Origin: Stictocephala bisonia
Taxonomy: Eukaryota > Arthropoda > Insecta > Hemiptera > Membracidae
Assembly: GCA_035578905.1 (NCBI GenBank)
Contig: JAQJVL010000747.1
Span: 313,001 to 377,000, forward strand
Direction: 5' to 3'
DNA length: 64,000 bases
The position numbers and the translations under genes are program-made. A model generated the notes under the pieces. It made no database searches, had not been told where the DNA came from, and worked only from the letters and a program-made list of their open reading frames with translations. Positions 24,626-36,690 of the stretch are shown here, piece by piece; positions within the stretch are counted from its first letter, which is position 1, and each line of letters begins with the position of its first letter.

Positions 24626-27514
24626 GGACTTTTACTAGCAATAGTTAATCTAGTGCTGAAGTGGTTTCGAGTAATATTTCACTTATCAACAATTCACTAA
24701 AGCCATAAAGTATCTCAGCTTTGTGTTTACAACATCACGTTCAACCTGAATGTCAGAAACATTCAGAACACAATAAGGTGACACACACTGAACTTTACTG
24801 CTCAGATTTATATCAACGTCACCTGTGAACAGGTTTATAGGTTAATAAGAAACAATTAAGCATAAGCAATAAAAGTAGGACAGATAAATATTCACATTCA
24901 TGAAATAATATTATATTAAAGCTCATATTTTCAGTATACAGTTAGAAATTTTCATGAGGTTTAGGAAAGTTTTATTATTATACCTGCTATGTGGGTGATA
25001 AAGAAACGAATCATCATACAATACGGTTTTGTTCTCAAGTACTATTCGTATTATTATAATTTTTTTAATTTTATTCACTTATTTTTTACTAAAATGGGAT
25101 ATTTTTGGTTTTATTTATTTTAATGATGTATAACGTTTTGGTAATAAATAGTATTGTTCATTAAAAACAAGTCTTAGCAGTGCTATAAAACTTGACTAGT
25201 TGAATTTAAAACATGTAAAAATAACATCAAATGTAGTGGGTCACAAACAATATAAGAAAGAGTTCAAATACCCCATTTAATCTAAAATCAATATAATAAT
25301 TTACTATATAAGCAACATATGTTCTTATTATTGTCATTAAAATATAACTTAATATATAAAAACCTAAAAAGTATGTACTCACTCATCGCAAAATCTCCGG
25401 AACTATTTTAAAGATTTTGGCGAAATTTGGAGGGAATTTTGATTTATCATCATAGACACGCACTAATTAAGGGTTTCTCATTCATAAAGGTTATAAACAG
25501 CTCTTAAATGTATCCTTTTTTTCTATAAGAGTAATACTGCCGACACAAAAAGCATAATAATGACAAAAAAGCTTAGCTAATTTGGTTTCCATTGTGAAAT
25601 CGTACTAATTTGTACTAACTCTGACATGCTTACACTACTGTGCACACCCTTAACTAGCCTTAGAGGGGTTTCTTGACTGTACAAAGTTGTTGTATAGGAC
25701 ATCGGATTAGCTTTTATATTGATGTGATGGTTTAGAAAGAACCATGGACGGAAAGGTAAGCTAGAGTAGAGAACTGAACCCGTAGCAAAGCAAGAGCTGT
25801 TATTTCTTTGGAAACTATTTGAATAGCCAAATTTTTTTATAAAAATAATTTATTCAATTAATTTAACATAGACCCAATATAGAGAATTATGTTACATGAT
25901 ATGTCAATCACTGGCCTGTAGCATCATAACTAAGCCTTTAGTGAAGTCATTAGCTTTATAAATATAATAATTGCTGTAAGAAAGCCAATGAATTGACACA
26001 CTTTACTATGTACAGTATAAGTAATACTAAAGTTTGCATATTTTTTGTTTGTTTATTACCAGCAATCATTTCTGTGCTTAACTGTAACATTTAGCTTTAA
26101 GTGATTATGCATTATCAGTTTCAGTAATATATATTTAATAAATAGCAGTATTGAAACTACTAATTGACGAACGACAAACTTAATTTAACAAATAACTAAT
26201 ATAATTATAACAGTAGCTATAATATCTATAAAATCTGCTACAGTAATTGAATATGATTTAGTCATCAATTTGAATGATTAAAAGTACGTAGTAATTAATT
26301 GATATCAATATTTTAAATGGGAAATAAAAAATATTGTACATGTATTATTTCCCAATTTATATCTGTATAAAACTTGTTCTTGTATATTTAAACAACAAAA
26401 GTATATAGATGTTTTACTTATTAGTTAAAATTATTTGAATGCATTTAAAAATATTGAAAGTAAACGAGTATATTGATAAGTGTAGAAATAGTGTTATTTA
26501 AAAATGAAGGTTTCAAATATCTAAATAAAATGTTTTTTAATAAAGTATTTTGTTAAACATGACATAGATAGCGTGTAGAATAAACAACCTTTAAAGTTGA
26601 GATAAGACATCCATAAGTTTATATTGTAAAAAGATCACAATCCACCTCGTAACATTTGTCAGTTCAGACAGCTGCCTATTTGTTTGTCTGACGTTATGTA
26701 AAGAGCTTCCATATATCTGTTACCTCATCACTTATAGGCAAATTCCGCTAGTCATGGGCCATGTCATGTTTGAACAATATTTGAAAATATATAAAACAAA
26801 GACAATAGTTATATTTATTACGATGTTTCAAACACAATGCACTATATAGTACTAAAAAATAGTTACTCAAACTATAGTAGGCCAAAAACTGTATTGAATG
26901 ATATTACTTACTTCATGATTATTATTTAACCTCAAAAATACAAAAATATTAAACTTATATATGGTTTTAAAGAATTATATATCATCTAAAAGTTATTACC
27001 TTCCTTAAAAGTGTTATGTTCATATCAACTAGTGACAGACAAGTTTACTGAAAAACTGAAATTCTCTGAAATGATTCTCTTGTCATTTTAAATTTCACGG
27101 TAGCTAAAGTTTTACTGATATAATTTTACTTTAAATTGCTTATTTTTTAATTAGTTATATTAAAATATTTAAAAATTATACCTATTTAAATTGTTGTACG
27201 ATATTTATTTAATTTCTAATCCTGTAGTGGTTAGCCTATTATTAATTATACGAAAATTGGGCAGATCATAATGGCTTTGGACTGAGTATACGTGGTAGCC
27301 AAATTAAGATTGATTAAACTTGTAATGTGCAGTTAAAATTTGCATATTTAAGTTGTTTCTGGTTTAAGGAGTTTTTTCTCTAAATGGTCACCGTTCTCTC
27401 CTATTTTATGTATTTCTCATTTTTATTAGTTTAATACTGAAAAAGCGTTTGTATATTTTTTAAAAATGTTCTCTTGTAGTTAATCTAACTTTGATATTAA
27501 ACACATATACGACG
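24626..27514. other. AT-rich spacer without a recognisable gene
   Basis: About 2.9 kb with no long open frame and no repeat array. I see nothing in it. Confidence 0.55.
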
Positions 27515-28262
27515 ATTATGCTTAGTTATTTAGTTTTTGTCCTTATGTTATGTTTGGGAATTTAGTCTTAGTCCTTATGCTATGTTTAGTTATTTAGTAT
27601 TAGTCCTTGTGTTATGTTTAGTTATTTAGTATTAGTCCTTGTGTTATGTTTAGTTATTTAGTCTTAGTCCTTGTGCTATGTTTAGTTATTTAGTCTTAGT
27701 CCTTGTGTTATGTTTAGTTATTCAGTCTTAGTCCTTGTATTATGTTTAGTTATTTAGTCTTCGTCCTTGTGCTATGTTTAGTTATTTAGTCTTAGTCCTT
27801 ATGCTATGTTTAGTTATTTAGTCTTAGTCCTTGTGCTATGTTTAGTTATTTAGTCTTAGTCCTTGTGTTATGTTTAGTTATTTAGTATTAGTCCTTGTGT
27901 TATGTTTAGTTATTTAGTCTTAGTCCTTGTGCTATGTTTAGTTATTTAGTCTTAGTCCTTGTGTTATGTTTAGTTATTCAGTCTTAGTCCTTGTATTATG
28001 TTTAGTTATTTAGTCTTAGTCCTTGTGTTATGTTTAGTTATTTAGTCTTAGTCCTTGTGTTCTGTTTAGTTATTAAGCCTTAGTCCTTGTGCTATGTTTA
28101 GTTATTTAGTCTTAGTCCTTGTGTTATGTTTAGTTATTTAGTCTTAGTCCTTGTGCTATGTTTAGTTATTTAGTCTTAGTCCTTGTGTTATGTTTAGTTA
28201 TTTAGTCTTAATCCTTGTACTATGTTTAGTTATTTAGTCTTAGTATTTGTGTTATGTTTGCA
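27515..28262. repeat. 32-bp minisatellite
   Basis: About 23 copies of TTTAGTTATTTAGTCTTAGT followed by CCTTGTGCTATG stand head to tail. Two main variants differ at the GCTATG/GTTATG position and at CTTAGT/ATTAGT. Longer blocks of variants repeat (for example around 27640-27770 and 27900-28010), pointing to expansion by multi-unit duplication. Every frame is stop-rich because of TTAG and TTAT words, so it is non-coding. Confidence 0.95.
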
Positions 28263-28990
28263 ATCTTTGTTGTTGTTAATGTTAATAAACATTATTAACT
28301 TGTTTGCTTACCTACACGATCCACCGTACAATGTAGATTTCTTATTAAAATGTATTTCTACGTAGATCAGTTATTTTTTAAATTAAACCAATATTCATAG
28401 CTTCCAAGTACATATATGTTATCTGTTATATACATTTCGTAATCAATTTATTTCTATTGAGTGATAACATAGGTTTGAGTATCCTACATTAGATGAAACA
28501 CTGTAAAAATGGTTTTTATTTTCTAATTCAACTAAAAAAAATATGTAGGCCTAAAATAAGTAAAAATTTAGTGCGATATTATACACTGTTGTAAAACTAA
28601 AACTTAAAATGGTGTGTTTTTCGAGAGATTACGGAAAGCAAAGAAAATCTGTTAAAACTATGTTTAAATCAGTCCAAGTCACGATCAGTTCTAAGTCATT
28701 AGACGGATACAGAAAGTTGATCTACCCTTGGATCAGCTCGTTCGCCTTGTTAGGGTTATCTTTGACACCAAAGTAGTAATTTGCCTAACATTTCAACTAG
28801 AGCACTCCAAAATTAGTACCTTTAAAACAGTCGAAAATTGATGAGGGGCAATTTCAACTTCATTCACCTAGTATAACCCTTAGAAGTTTGTCCTAGTTTA
28901 GTTAGTGTTATAGTGGCAATAACATCCCTGTTGTTACACAGCATTAAATTATATTCATTTTGTTTTATTAGCCTCCAGAACTGTTATATT
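28263..28990. other. Unassigned spacer
   Basis: No gene or repeat recognised between the minisatellite and the inverted repeat. Confidence 0.5.
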
Positions 28991-29374
28991 ATAGAAATAA
29001 TATAGGTTAAGTTACCTTTTTTTTTTTTTTTTTTCCGTCAACAGTTCTTCTTTCATAAATGTGCTATGTACATTTCAAAGCGTAGAGCTTCATCATCAGG
29101 CTTTCCAAAAACGTCACATTTAACAACAACTGAGTTCGTTACCTGCTCATTGGTCATCAGTTGGTGTCTATCGCCAGCCGGCAAATGTACTGTGTTAATA
29201 TGTTTGAGTGTTTTAGTTTATATTTTAAATGTTTTTAATGTTTAGTATGTAAATGTGACGTTTTTGGAAAGCCTGATGATGAAGCTCTACGCTTTGAAAT
29301 GTACATAGCACATTTATGAAAGAAGAACTGTTGACGGAAAAAAAAAAAGGTAACTTAACCTATATTATTTCTAT
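28991..29374. mobile_element. Near-perfect inverted repeat (foldback element or MITE)
   Basis: The left arm (28991-29122) and right arm (29250-29374) are reverse complements over their full length. The outer 26 bases match exactly. The inner ~89 bases, from CCGTCAACAGTT to the internal end CGTCACATTTA, also match exactly. Only the length of the T/A homopolymer between them differs (about 18 versus 12). The spacer is 127 bases. A transcript through this region would fold into a hairpin of roughly 120 base pairs. No coding sequence lies inside. No target duplication is evident outside the arms. Confidence 0.93.
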
Positions 29375-29424
29375 TAAATTATACTTGAAGTTATCTCAAA
29401 AGGAAGCCAATCATGGACCATTAG

Positions 29425-29780
29425 TAATAACTCAATAACTCAATAACTCGTTTATTAAGCCAGATCAACAAAACAAGATTGCATTAGCCAAGTCATCAAT
29501 GTAACTAAATGAAATAATTACTCTAATACTAATTAAAACCAATTACAAATTGTTGTCAACCAATTACAATTTTTTTGTCAACAGAGTTAGTGACTACCAG
29601 CCAGGAAATTACGGACGCTGTAGACCACTGCATCTAAAAGCATTCTTTTTACCCCCCTCTTAAAAGGATTAGTGAAAAGGATAGATTCACAATGGCCACT
29701 CAATAAACCAAACCAAATAAAAGGTGGTTGACCTCATGCCTATTAAGTGAGTCATACCATGTAGATTTGTATTGTATTAT
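29425..29780 (-). repeat. Possible retroelement 3' end with (GAGTTATT)n tail
   Basis: On the minus strand the sequence becomes less AT-rich (29580-29780) and ends in AATAAACGAGTTATTGAGTT with three GAGTTATT-type units at 29425-29455. A simple-repeat tail after an AATAAA is the usual look of a LINE or SINE 3' end. No protein block is recognisable, so this is a weak call. Confidence 0.3.
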
Positions 29781-30354
29781 TCGAATGCGTATTTTATGAT
29801 CACAGAGGTTTTGAATTGAATTAAATATACAATTCATAGCATCACTTAGACAAAAAATACAACGATTTGTTTTCATAAAGAGGTAAGTTTTTCAAAAACG
29901 CCAATGTGTGCCTCCCTTTAATGATTTAAGCTGTTAAAATACATTTAAAAATTAAAATAAACCATTATAGTTCCATAAGCATATGAATATCTCCCATGTA
30001 AATTTTACAAACTTATAATAACATAGTTTATAAATTATACATCCAACCAAGGCCTATACGTATTTTTCCACCCAACATTTTAGTAACTGTGCAGTTGCAC
30101 AATAATTCTTGGTTGCAGATATAAAGTATAACATTATTTTCACGTCATCTGTTTATTCATCTCTTTTTTCTAAATCTAAACTTAAATAATATGTATTGTT
30201 GTTGTGTAACAAATTTCACGAATGCAATATACCCTATGGCTTTCATAGGATAACTAATAAAATATTTTTAAAATTACACACGTAAAAAATAACTAAATAG
30301 AATACACTGTACAAAGTACTTGTGTCTTAATGTTTAAAATAAAAACAATACATT
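29781..30354. other. AT-rich spacer
   Basis: Nothing recognised. Confidence 0.5.
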
Positions 30355-30553
30355 TTGAGAAGGATCAGCTGATAATCACCGGCTGTTCATTTGTCATTGG
30401 GCTATTAATTAATGACACTTTCTAAGGAATAGTCGGCCTTAGTTTGTAACAATGACTACATTCGCTCATCTACACTCATCACACTCATTCGAAATCCATA
30501 TTCGCCCATATCTTCACGATCGATGTCTTATGAATAAATAAATAAATAAAATA
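30355..30553 (+). repeat. SINE-like element, copy 4
   Basis: The copy shows GGCTGTTCATTTGTCATTGG, TAATGACACTTTCTAAG.AAT, GAAATCCATATTCGCCC and a final AATAAATAAATAAAATAAAA tail, in the order seen at 22 kb. A short internal duplication (ACTCATC repeated near 30475-30490) distinguishes it from the others. Confidence 0.72.
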
Positions 30554-32398
30554 AAACAAATCAGTAGTACGCAGGACTTGTCCGTTGGCTCGTCATGATG
30601 ATCCAGCAAGCTGCACAATATTAGTTCTGGTAGCTGCTGTTTTTTGTAGGTGACTTTTAAAACATATAGATCGATCTAAACTGACTACAAAGTATTGTGC
30701 ATACTCATTTTGTTTCAGCCTAACACCATCGAAAAAGTTTCAATTTCTGAATAGCCTAAATATTACTCAGATGAAAGTAGGTTACTTCTGCAATTATATT
30801 ACTACACACTACATTACTTGCATTTACTGTTAATAAAGACAATGTTAATATATTTATTAAAATGAATTCTATTTTGTAAGAAAATACTTAGTCTTTCGTG
30901 GCAGATGACGAAATACTTATTCACTGATTCATTCACAAATTCGTTCATACTCAAATGTTTTCAAAAGCAATCTAAGTATAATAGTTTCAGCAATTAAACC
31001 CTCTATCTATTTTGATGAATACTATTAAATAGATAGTGATACTGATGTATTATTTTTAATATTTTGGTTTTCCTTGTACCAAACATATACGCGTAAGAAT
31101 AAACAAAATTGTTTAAAAAAAATTACTGATGTACAATTTCTATGATTTCAGTATTAGTCTAATAAAGTGATTAACGAAGAAGGCATGTTATAATTTACTG
31201 TACTACAGAATATGGTCCATACACAAAGTAATTAAAGATACTGAAGTACACTGATACCTGATGAGAGAAACAACTGCCCAGTTATCTGGTAACCGAGTCA
31301 TGTATGAAATTGAATTTCAGCATAAATCTGACTTGACTCTTGATCCCATGCACTTCGTTAGGTACATGGCTCACACTTGGGGGAATGGAAAGAGAATAAT
31401 GATTACTGATGAGAGACACCACTTCCCAGATCCTCAGATTGATTGGGTAACCAAGTCATGTACAAATGTATATTTCAAGATAAGACAAACCTGGCACCTG
31501 ACTCTTTTCAATTCTTTAGGTAGATGGGAATTTCTTCGGGAATTATAAAGAGAATGCATCTTAATGGTTGTGTTTTTGTTATCTTTTTTTATCAAGATAA
31601 ACAACTTATGAGGTTGATACTACTACATACTACATAGTACTGTAATGCAACAATACTTGGTTTATATTGTTGTATTATTATTATTTTGTTTTTATTTTGA
31701 CTGTAATGGTGCATATATCAGTAAATATATCGCCCTTGATATAAATTTTTCTTTCCGTATTTTACATACAATGTTAACTAGGTTAACTATGTCTAAATTT
31801 TAAAATACCATTAGGAAGATCACATTTCAAAATAGTTTTTTTTTTAACAGATCAAGTATCAAAATACTTGACTTAAAAAGTCACAAGTTTATTTTTTTAT
31901 TTGTATTTATTTATTTTCAAGTATACAATTTGTTTTGGTTATTAAAAGTCAATAAGTCAAATAATGTTAACATCAAGGAACAATAATAACTATAAATAAA
32001 AAAAATTTTAAAGATGAACAAATATAGATAAATATTAAATATACAAAATGCTATTATACTAAAACGTAATGTGGTTAGTCTCGTCAAGAAACTATTCCAA
32101 GAATGTTACATAATCATAAGTTAATGTTCAAATTGTATTGTTCTTGCACCAGAATTCATTGTTCAGCGTGTGGTAGCACTGCCTCCCTCAGTTTAAAGTT
32201 GAGGTTGAACTACACAGCTGTTAAGTGAGAGTTTAGTCGTAGTTGTTAGTTGTAAACAAGCTTGTTCACATGTGAAGGCAACATTAAGCTTGACAATAAT
32301 GAACATATAAAAATATTAAAAAATGTTAATGCCTATACTATTGTCTTAGTTCATTTTGTAACATCCGTTTATCCCTAACAAAACTCTCAATGTGAATT
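30554..32398. other. AT-rich spacer with an internally repeated, less AT-rich patch
   Basis: The patch 31261-31548 is open for 95 codons. It contains two related halves about 157 bases apart: GGTAACC.AGTCATGTA is found near 31290 and 31447, each followed by a TGACTCTT word about 40 bases on. It therefore looks like a degraded two-unit tandem repeat rather than a gene. I do not recognise the predicted peptide. Confidence 0.4.
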
Positions 32399-32439
32399 AC
32401 TTACTAGTGTTTTGGAACCATCTCCAAACACTAGTAAGT
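32399..32439. repeat. Hairpin-forming inverted repeat
   Basis: Arms ACTTACTAGTGTTT(T)GG and its complement surround an 8-base loop. There is one extra T in the left arm. Confidence 0.75.
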
Positions 32440-32465
32440 ACACCCCTTACTACCGCTAACATTTT

Positions 32466-32531
32466 GTTTTACCTCTAACAAAATACGTAATGTTGTTAGA
32501 GGTAAAAACATTACGTGTTTTTACCTCTAAC
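32466..32531. repeat. Alternating inverted copies of TTTTACCTCTAACA
   Basis: The word TTTTACCTCTAACA occurs forward, then reverse-complemented, then forward again within 66 bases, with ACGTAATG/CATTACGT palindromic words between. Several alternative hairpins are possible. Confidence 0.7.
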
Positions 32532-33568
32532 AACCCTGTGTATTAAACTTATGTATTTTTAAATATGTTTTCTCAGTGGTGTAATTAGTTTTCAATGTCT
32601 ACTAGCAGATTTTCACCCTTTCAGTGTTTGTGGTAATAAGTGTGATGTTCTGTGTTTCCAATGACAGTATCTAGGCTACATCTTACTGAATGGGAAATTA
32701 CAAAAATATAACTCAACTCCTATGTAAGTAACACTAACAGTTTAACAATGTTGTTTAAATTTAACACTTTTTTTAAAGTTAATTTAAATATTTGTTTAAC
32801 AATCCTAAACTAAATGTTACTAATATATCAATTAATGATTGAAACACCTTTAAAGGTTAAAATTATAAATATTATAAATGCATAGTTCTATTACATAATT
32901 ATAGTATATTACATATTATTATGACTAGTTTAAGACACATAAAGTATTGTTTACCTATAGCAGATGGTAATGCCACTTTCTTTGATTGTTGCACGTTAGT
33001 TTATTCTCAGATTTATAACCAAGACGTTAAAGTCAGGAAGTAATAAACACTTTAAGTAGTAGAAATCGAAACTGTCATTATAAGACCAAAGCTTGGCAAT
33101 TACTATTGAATTATTTTGAAATTATAAAGACTTGTTAAAAGCAATAGTTAAATATGTTCTTTTGGCCAATATTACAACACTACGTACAACTGTGAAGAAA
33201 CCGTTTGAAAGATTTGAAATCTGTTTGTAAGTAAAGGAAACAAAAATCAAAACCAAATACAGGAAACGGTCTCAATTAATAATGGTTTGAATTAGGAGAT
33301 ACAGGGTTTCTGACTCAGAACGACTAAGAAATCACATTTCCATGAGTAGCTCAGTGGTCAAAGGAGCTTAAGAATTTAAATTTATCAATGACACTTAATT
33401 TCATTATATGTGTCTAGTTTTGTTCAATATTGTCATTTATATCTTCAGTTTAAATCAAATGACACCCACAGCTCAACTTGGGGACTTATTCCTTAGTAAC
33501 CACTGAGCATACGCCCATTCAATATCTAAGAATACTAACCACAGCATAATTGTGCTATATAACACACA
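32532..33568. other. AT-rich spacer
   Basis: No gene recognised. A tRNA box-A-like word (TAGCTCAGTGG) at 33346-33356 lacks a partner box B. Confidence 0.5.
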
Positions 33569-34216
33569 GGGTGTAACAAAACTCTCTACACAAACTTTAG
33601 GATATTGTTCCTTGGGTGAAATGAAGCAAAAAACATACTACAACAAATGGTCTATCTCATTCCGTTTACTGTCTGTATATCAATATGTGTTTTTTTACTA
33701 TTTAAAATGTTTAAAACCAAATTACAAAGAAACTAATCGTTTTATGAAAAAATATTCAGACAGATAATTGTTAGTGCTTTTAATAAGAATTAAAACGACA
33801 CCTTATTTTTTTAAATGAAACAATAAACAACAAAACTACAACGAATTGTTTATAAAACTGTACAGCCTCACTTGCACGTGTGGGACAAAAAAAAAAAAAA
33901 AAAAAATCGAGTGGTTTTATGAAAAAATACCAAGATATGTAATTGATAGTGCTTTTAATAAGAATTAAAACGACACGTTATTTGTGAAAATAAAATAATA
34001 AATAACAAATTTACTACGATAGTTGAATGACACTATAAAGTTTAGAATGGACCCATAGAGCAACAATGGAATTCATTATTAATGGGCTGTCGGCTTATAA
34101 TAACGTAGTAACACTATAAATTTAGTACTTTTTAAATATTTAAAATAAAACTACATTTTGACGGATTATAAAAGTGAGTATTTATTATTCAACTATTAAT
34201 AAAAGGATTACATTTT
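33569..34216. repeat. Left terminal inverted repeat of the mariner-like element
   Basis: It matches 35492-36115 in reverse complement through long stretches, including GAAATGAAGCAAAAAACATA, the 12-base words around GGGCTGTCGGCTTATAATAA, and the inner end near AAAAGGATTACATTTT. A poly(A) run at about 33887-33907 is longer on the left than on the right. Confidence 0.88.
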
Positions 34217-34395
34217 CAAAACTTAATAAATGGTAATAGCTTAATTATAAATCAACATCTGTCTTAATACTCATAGTCTGGTAAATTAAATCAGCTGTTG
34301 TGATTATTTGTTATATTACATCAGCTGTTGTTTTAATCAGAAGATAGTGCAAAGTAATTACTGTTTGTCAAACATTCTTTCAATTACTAATTATC

Positions 34396-35471
34396 ATGAA
34401 TAATTTCACTTCTTCAGAATACTGTGATATTCATTATGTTTATGGATTTGCTGGTGGAAATGCTACATAGGCTAGAATATTGTATGGTGAGTTTTATCCA
34501 AACAGGAAACTTCCTTCTGTTAAAACTTTCATAGCAGTTCATAACAGACTGTGTGAATCTGGTTCATTTAAAGTGTCCATGAATGATACGGGTCGTAACA
34601 GGACTATTAGAACAGTCGATTTTGAAGAAGGCGTGCTACAACATTTCAATGAAAATCCCACAACAAGCACACGATTAGCTGCAAATGAGATCGGTACAAG
34701 TCATATGTCAGTTTTTAGGGTTCTAAAAGAGTACAAATTACATCCCTACCACATCCAAAAGGTGCAGGCATTGATTCCTGAGGACTATCCACAAAGAATC
34801 AATTTTTGCCAATGATCCCTAAATAAGATACGTCAGTCACCAAATTTTCTAAATAAAGTTCTTCTCACGGATGAGGGTTCGTTTAGTAGAGATGGAATTT
34901 TTAATTCAAGAAACCAACATGTTTGGGAATATGACAACCCACATGTGACATTTAACAAGGGACACCAAGAAAAGTTTTCAGTAAACGTGTGGGCCGGCAT
35001 TTTAAATGGAAGAATTATTGGGCCCTACATATTGCCCAACCGCCTAAATTCACACACATATTTGGTTTTTATAAGAGACATTATCCCTGAATTAATTGAA
35101 GATATACCATATGATGTCATAATGGGAATGTGGTTTCAACATGACGGAGCACGAGCCCATTTTGCACAGATTGTGCGGGATTATTTGAACTACACGTATG
35201 GACAGCAATGGATTGGACGTGGTGGACCTGTGGCCTGGCCTCCCAGGTCACCTGACCTTACTCCACTAGTTTTTTCTTTTGGGGACAAATGAAAAGTGTA
35301 GTTTATGAAACACCGGTACATGATGTAATGGATATTGTGGCTAGCATAGAAGTTGCGGCTGCAACAATTCAAGACGGATTTCTAAATTTCAATCGATTGA
35401 AAAGATCAATGATGAATCGTTTTGAACTATGCATTGAAGATGCTGGACATAACTTTGAGCAGTTACTGTAA
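34396..35471 (+). pseudogene. Transposase pseudogene, IS630/mariner type with N-terminal helix-turn-helix (DUF4817-like)
   Basis: The gene starts at ATG 34396, with a YCDIHYVYGFAGGNA stretch and a FYPNRKLPSVKTF block typical of the DUF4817-like N-terminal region found in many arthropod transposases, followed by a second HTH-like part (TRLAANEIGTSHMSVFRVL). The catalytic domain shows LLTDEGSF (first Asp), VNVWAG, WFQHDGARAHFA (second Asp) and WPPRSPDLTPL just before the expected third acidic position. Total span is about 358 codons, normal for the family. Lesions seen: TAG at 34468-34470, TGA at 34813-34815, and a frame change at about 35265-35290 that falls at the third catalytic position, after which the frame to 35471 carries the family's C-terminal part (KSVVYETPV onward). 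The copy cannot make active enzyme. It lies inside long inverted repeats, so it is clearly the element's own gene. Confidence 0.9.
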
Positions 35472-35491
35472 TGTGGGATTTATTAAGTTAA

Positions 35492-36115
35492 AAAATGTAA
35501 TCCTTTTATTAATAGTTGAATAATAAATACTCATTTTTATAATCTCTCAAAATGTAGTTTTATTTTAAATATTTAAAAATTACTACATTTATAGTGTTGC
35601 TACGTTATTATAAGCCGACAGCCCATTAATAATGAATTCCATGGGTCCATTCTAAACTTTATAGTGTCATACAACTATCGTAGTAAATTTGTTATTTATT
35701 ATTTGATTTTCACAAATAACGCGTCGTTTTAATCCTTATTAAAAGCACTATCAATTACCTATCTTGGTATTTTTTCATAAAACCACTCGATTTATTTATT
35801 TTTTTTGTCCCACACGTGCAAGTGAGGCTGTACAGTTTTATAAAAAAATCGTTGTAGTTTTGTTGTTTATTGTTTCATTTAAAAAAAATAATGTGTCGTT
35901 TTAATTCTTATTAAAAGCCCTAACAATTATCTGTCTTGATATTTATTTTGTAAAACGACTAGTTTCTTTGTAATTTGGTTTTAAACATTTTAAATAGTAA
36001 AAAACACATATTGATATACAGACAGTAAACGGAATGAGATAGACCATTTGTTGTATTATGTTTTTTGCTTCATTTCACCCAAGGGACAATATCAGCAGAG
36101 AGTTTTGTTACACCC
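35492..36115. repeat. Right terminal inverted repeat of the mariner-like element
   Basis: It is the reverse complement of the left arm, with scattered substitutions and a few short gaps. The outer end reads AGAGTTTTGTTACACCC. Confidence 0.88.
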
Positions 36116-36529
36116 ATTCTACTGAAGGTAACCAGCTTTAAGAATTGAATAAAAAGACTGATTATCCGCAACAAATATTCTCGCTATATTTACGGAACAT
36201 TACATATACAAATATATAACAAAAAGACAACTTAACTCTTAACATAAGGCTACTGTTGAGGAACAGCTATTAATTAAATGGATATAAAATTTAACTGAAT
36301 GCTGCTCAATATTTCTTGAATATCACCATATTTATTGAAATATTAAAATCTATATGAATAATATAGACTGAAAAATGAGCACAGTAGTTCATTGTTCATT
36401 TTACTTGGAAAAAGTCTATAATTGTAAGTTGAGTCCCTGACAGAACGTGCAAAATAACATTACTGGTTCTAAAGGCAAAAACTAAAAGCTTGTTGTCATG
36501 TAAAACAAAAAAATACTTAAAGCTAAGGG

Positions 36530-36690
36530 GCTAAGGCCCAAGCTTGCCCCGCAATAGGTCCGGGTTCGATTCCCGATAAGACCACTATCTAACAGATGTT
36601 GCCCTACCGCTCCCGTAGTTCGGAGGTCACGTAAAGCCGTTGGTCCCCCCAGGTTGTGTTAGAGAAGAGGGCTTCCTAGCCCTAACTTTA
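36530..36690 (+). repeat. Possible tRNA-derived SINE head
   Basis: A good box-B-like word GGGTTCGATTCCC sits at 36562-36574 in a local GC-rich island (36530-36650) within AT-rich DNA. I could not find a convincing box A at the expected distance or a cloverleaf, so it is not a tRNA gene. A tRNA-derived SINE fragment is the best reading. The following frame (36640-36840) has no known domain. Confidence 0.35.

Larger units (their letters stand above)
33569..36115 (+). mobile_element. IS630/Tc1-mariner-like DNA transposon with ~0.63-kb inverted repeats
   Basis: The ends are inverted copies starting GGGTGTAACAAAACTCT. Pairing continues, with small gaps, from 33569 to about 34216 and from about 36115 back to 35492. 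Each arm holds two tandem versions of a block ending in AAGAATTAAAACGACAC (33728-33808 and 33912-33982 on the left), so the arm is itself repeated. A transposase gene fills the ~1.27 kb between the arms. Arms of this size are far longer than the usual tens of bases in Tc1/mariner elements. I see no TA duplication directly outside the ends. Confidence 0.88.

Noticed and set aside
27515..28262. CRISPR-like array or coding repeat
   Set aside because: Units are directly adjacent without spacers, and stops occur in every frame.
36540..36612. tRNA gene at the box-B-like GGGTTCGATTCCC
   Set aside because: No matching box A or acceptor stem was found at the required distance; kept only as a possible SINE head.
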